A program made the translations under genes and the position numbers. A model generated the notes under the pieces. It did not search any database, was not told the origin of the DNA, and saw only the letters and a program-made list of their open reading frames with translations. From positions 1 through 6,923 of the forward strand of contig JBBTQZ010000018.1 in assembly GCA_038065435.1 (NCBI GenBank): 6,923 nt of DNA, given 5' to 3'. Shown piece by piece: positions 5,424 through 6,923 of this stretch (position 1 is its first letter; each line of letters begins with the position of its first letter). The DNA comes from JBBTQZ01 sp038065435. GTDB lineage: Bacteria; Patescibacteriota; Minisyncoccia; Phycocordibacterales; WO2-35-19.

Positions 5424-6923
5424 TTAAATATTTTGCTTTGGTCGGTAGGATATAGCCTCAAGTATATGGTTTTCCGATACATCATTGCTCTCATCTAGAT
5501 CGGCTATGGTGCGGGCTAATTTAAGGAGTTTGTGGTAAGAACGAGCCGATAGATCCAAGCTTCGAGCTGAGCGATTGAGAATGTCTTTTACTTTATCGCT
5601 CACCTTTAGGATAGTAGCTATGTCACGAGAATTCATCTCCGAATTGGTGTGTATTTTGCGATTGGCTAGAGCAAATCTGTCGGCTTGTTTCTTGCGAGCT
5701 TTTATTATTCTCTCTCTTGTGGGGATACTTTCGCTATGATCTGCTACTTCTGTAAGTCTATCGTGATCTACTTTGGATACTTCTGTCCATATATCTATAC
5801 GGTCTATTATAGGACCTGAGATTTTTCTTCTGTATCTTTCTATTTGCATAGCACTACAGATACAGGGTTTGCCTTTTATACCAAAATTGCCACAAGGACA
5901 GGGATTCATGGCAGCAACCAAAATAAAATGAGCGGGAAATTTGACTGTACCCTTTGCCCTAGAAACCGAGACTACTCTTTCCTCCAATGGTTCGCGCAGA
6001 GCCTCTATGGCCTTGTTGTCAAACTCGGGGAATTCATCCAAGAACAGTACTCCTTTGTGGGCCAGAGTTATTTCTCCTGGTTTTGGATTTGCGCCACCCC
6101 CTACCAGAGCCACATAAGAGGAGGTGTGGTGCGGTGATCTAAAGGGGCGCTCTGTAAGGAGTGAATGAGAAAGAGCGCCAGATATGGAATGTATCTCCGT
6201 CACCTCCATCAGCTCATCAAAAGAAAGCGGAGGCAATATACCAGAGAGGGCTTTGGCAAGCATGGTTTTGCCTGTGCCGGGCGGGCCATAGAGGGCTATA
6301 TTGTGACCGCCAGCGGCCGCTATTTCTAGTGCTCTCTTTGCCGATTCCTGACCCTTTATATCGGCAAGATCGTGGGACACTTCTTTTTTCATTCGTATTT
6401 CTCTTTTCACCTCTCTTTTTATCTGGTTTTTACCGTTGTTTTCTAATATTAAGTGATCCACTATTTCTCTAAGCGAGTTAGCGCCAAATACAGCAATATC
6501 ATCTACAAGAGCTGCTTCTCCTGCGTTCTCCTTGGGTACGTATATTTCTCTGTAACCTTCTTTTTTTGCCTTTCGTGTATAAGCAAGTGTCCCGCGTATT
6601 CCTCGCAAACTTCCGTCTAGGGCGAGTTCTCCTAAGAAAATTTTGTTCTTCGGATCAAAAATAACATCTCCGTTTGCAAGTAAATAGCTTAAAGCCATAG
6701 CCACATCCAAGCCAGCCCCTTCTTTTTTTATTTCTGCTGGCGCTAAAGAAATAACCACTTTATGGTTTTTTGATTTCGGAGATTCAAAACCGGAGTTTTT
6801 AATAGCGGCACTTATGCGATCCCTAGCTTCTTCCACTGCTTTGTCGGGAAGTCCGACTATAGAAAAAGAATGTAGACCTCTAGAGAGATCTACTTCTACA
6901 TCAACTATATAAGGTTTTAAAAG
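5424..6923 (-). CDS. comM: ComM/YifB family AAA+ ATPase (magnesium chelatase-like), 5' partial
   Basis: The frame runs to the right edge (499 residues plus stop), so roughly the first 10-15 residues and the start are outside. Numbering from the first codon here: the N-terminal domain shows VDLSRGLHSFSIVGLPDKAVEEAR (split across 13-34) and LAPAEIKKEG, typical of the Lon-like half of ComM. Walker A GPPGTGKT is at 213-220, Walker B LFLDEF at 293-298, and the family Cys cluster NPCPCG...CIC has cysteines at 342, 344, 354 and 356, followed by SGPIIDRID with the conserved arginine. The C-terminal helical domain ends at QNI. ComM is known in transformable bacteria as a hexameric helicase that drives branch migration while incoming single-stranded DNA is integrated. 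The GTG at 6836 is an internal valine, not the start. It is probably co-transcribed with rsmA, 20 bases downstream. Confidence 0.95.
   Translation of the reverse strand, partial: LLKPYIVDVEVDLSRGLHSFSIVGLPDKAVEEARDRISAAIKNSGFESPKSKNHKVVISLAPAEIKKEGAGLDVAMALSYLLANGDVIFDPKNKIFLGELALDGSLRGIRGTLAYTRKAKKEGYREIYVPKENAGEAALVDDIAVFGANSLREIVDHLILENNGKNQIKREVKREIRMKKEVSHDLADIKGQESAKRALEIAAAGGHNIALYGPPGTGKTMLAKALSGILPPLSFDELMEVTEIHSISGALSHSLLTERPFRSPHHTSSYVALVGGGANPKPGEITLAHKGVLFLDEFPEFDNKAIEALREPLEERVVSVSRAKGTVKFPAHFILVAAMNPCPCGNFGIKGKPCICSAMQIERYRRKISGPIIDRIDIWTEVSKVDHDRLTEVADHSESIPTRERIIKARKKQADRFALANRKIHTNSEMNSRDIATILKVSDKVKDILNRSARSLDLSARSYHKLLKLARTIADLDESNDVSENHILEAISYRPKQNI

Noticed and set aside
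6834..6836. GTG at 6836 as the start of comM
   Set aside because: The frame continues upstream to the window edge with ComM-like sequence (FSIVGLPDKAVEEAR), so this codon is an internal valine.

Overview
This window looks like part of a small, streamlined genome of the Candidate Phyla Radiation (Patescibacteria, probably the Parcubacteria side). The reasons are a low-GC, tightly packed single-strand gene string with very short gaps, start codons without clear Shine-Dalgarno sites, and secreted or anchored hypothetical proteins whose style matches families I associate with that group. TGA is used as a stop (end of the gene at 839) and the reading frames do not need it as a sense codon, so the standard bacterial code fits. 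The assignment is inference, not a search result.

All six genes are on the minus strand and are read from high to low coordinates. From the right edge they are: comM (YifB/ComM AAA+ ATPase, 5' end cut by the window edge); rsmA/ksgA (16S rRNA dimethyltransferase); a double-length UbiA-family prenyltransferase with an unexplained membrane domain of about 265 residues at its N-terminus; a membrane-anchored helical protein without cysteine; a secreted conserved protein with six cysteines and a proline-rich tail; and a secreted cysteine-rich, Ser/Thr/Gly-rich protein whose 3' end is cut by the left edge. The first five genes are separated by at most about 27 bases or overlap, and the last follows after 57 bases. 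I see no rho-independent terminator, so one transcript is plausible. No tRNA, rRNA, CRISPR array or transposase gene is visible.

Functionally there are two blocks. The right half is housekeeping and DNA uptake (ComM acts after DNA enters during natural transformation; RsmA matures the ribosome). The left half is envelope: a polytopic prenyltransferase followed by three exported proteins that look like parts of one surface or secretion structure.

The most unusual signal is in small repeats. An AT-rich array of four heptamers, each beginning GAAT on the coding strand, occurs three times (734-761, 2030-2057, 5110-5137). It is always in the same orientation and the same reading phase, giving peptides of the type N-x-E-x-R-I-x-N-x. 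Two copies lie at the starts of secreted-protein genes and one lies inside rsmA. rsmA also holds a GC-rich imperfect palindrome (4753-4815) that adds about 21 in-frame residues. These resemble protein-coding palindromic or repeat insertions known from other bacteria, such as the Rickettsia palindromic elements, but I do not recognise these as a named family.
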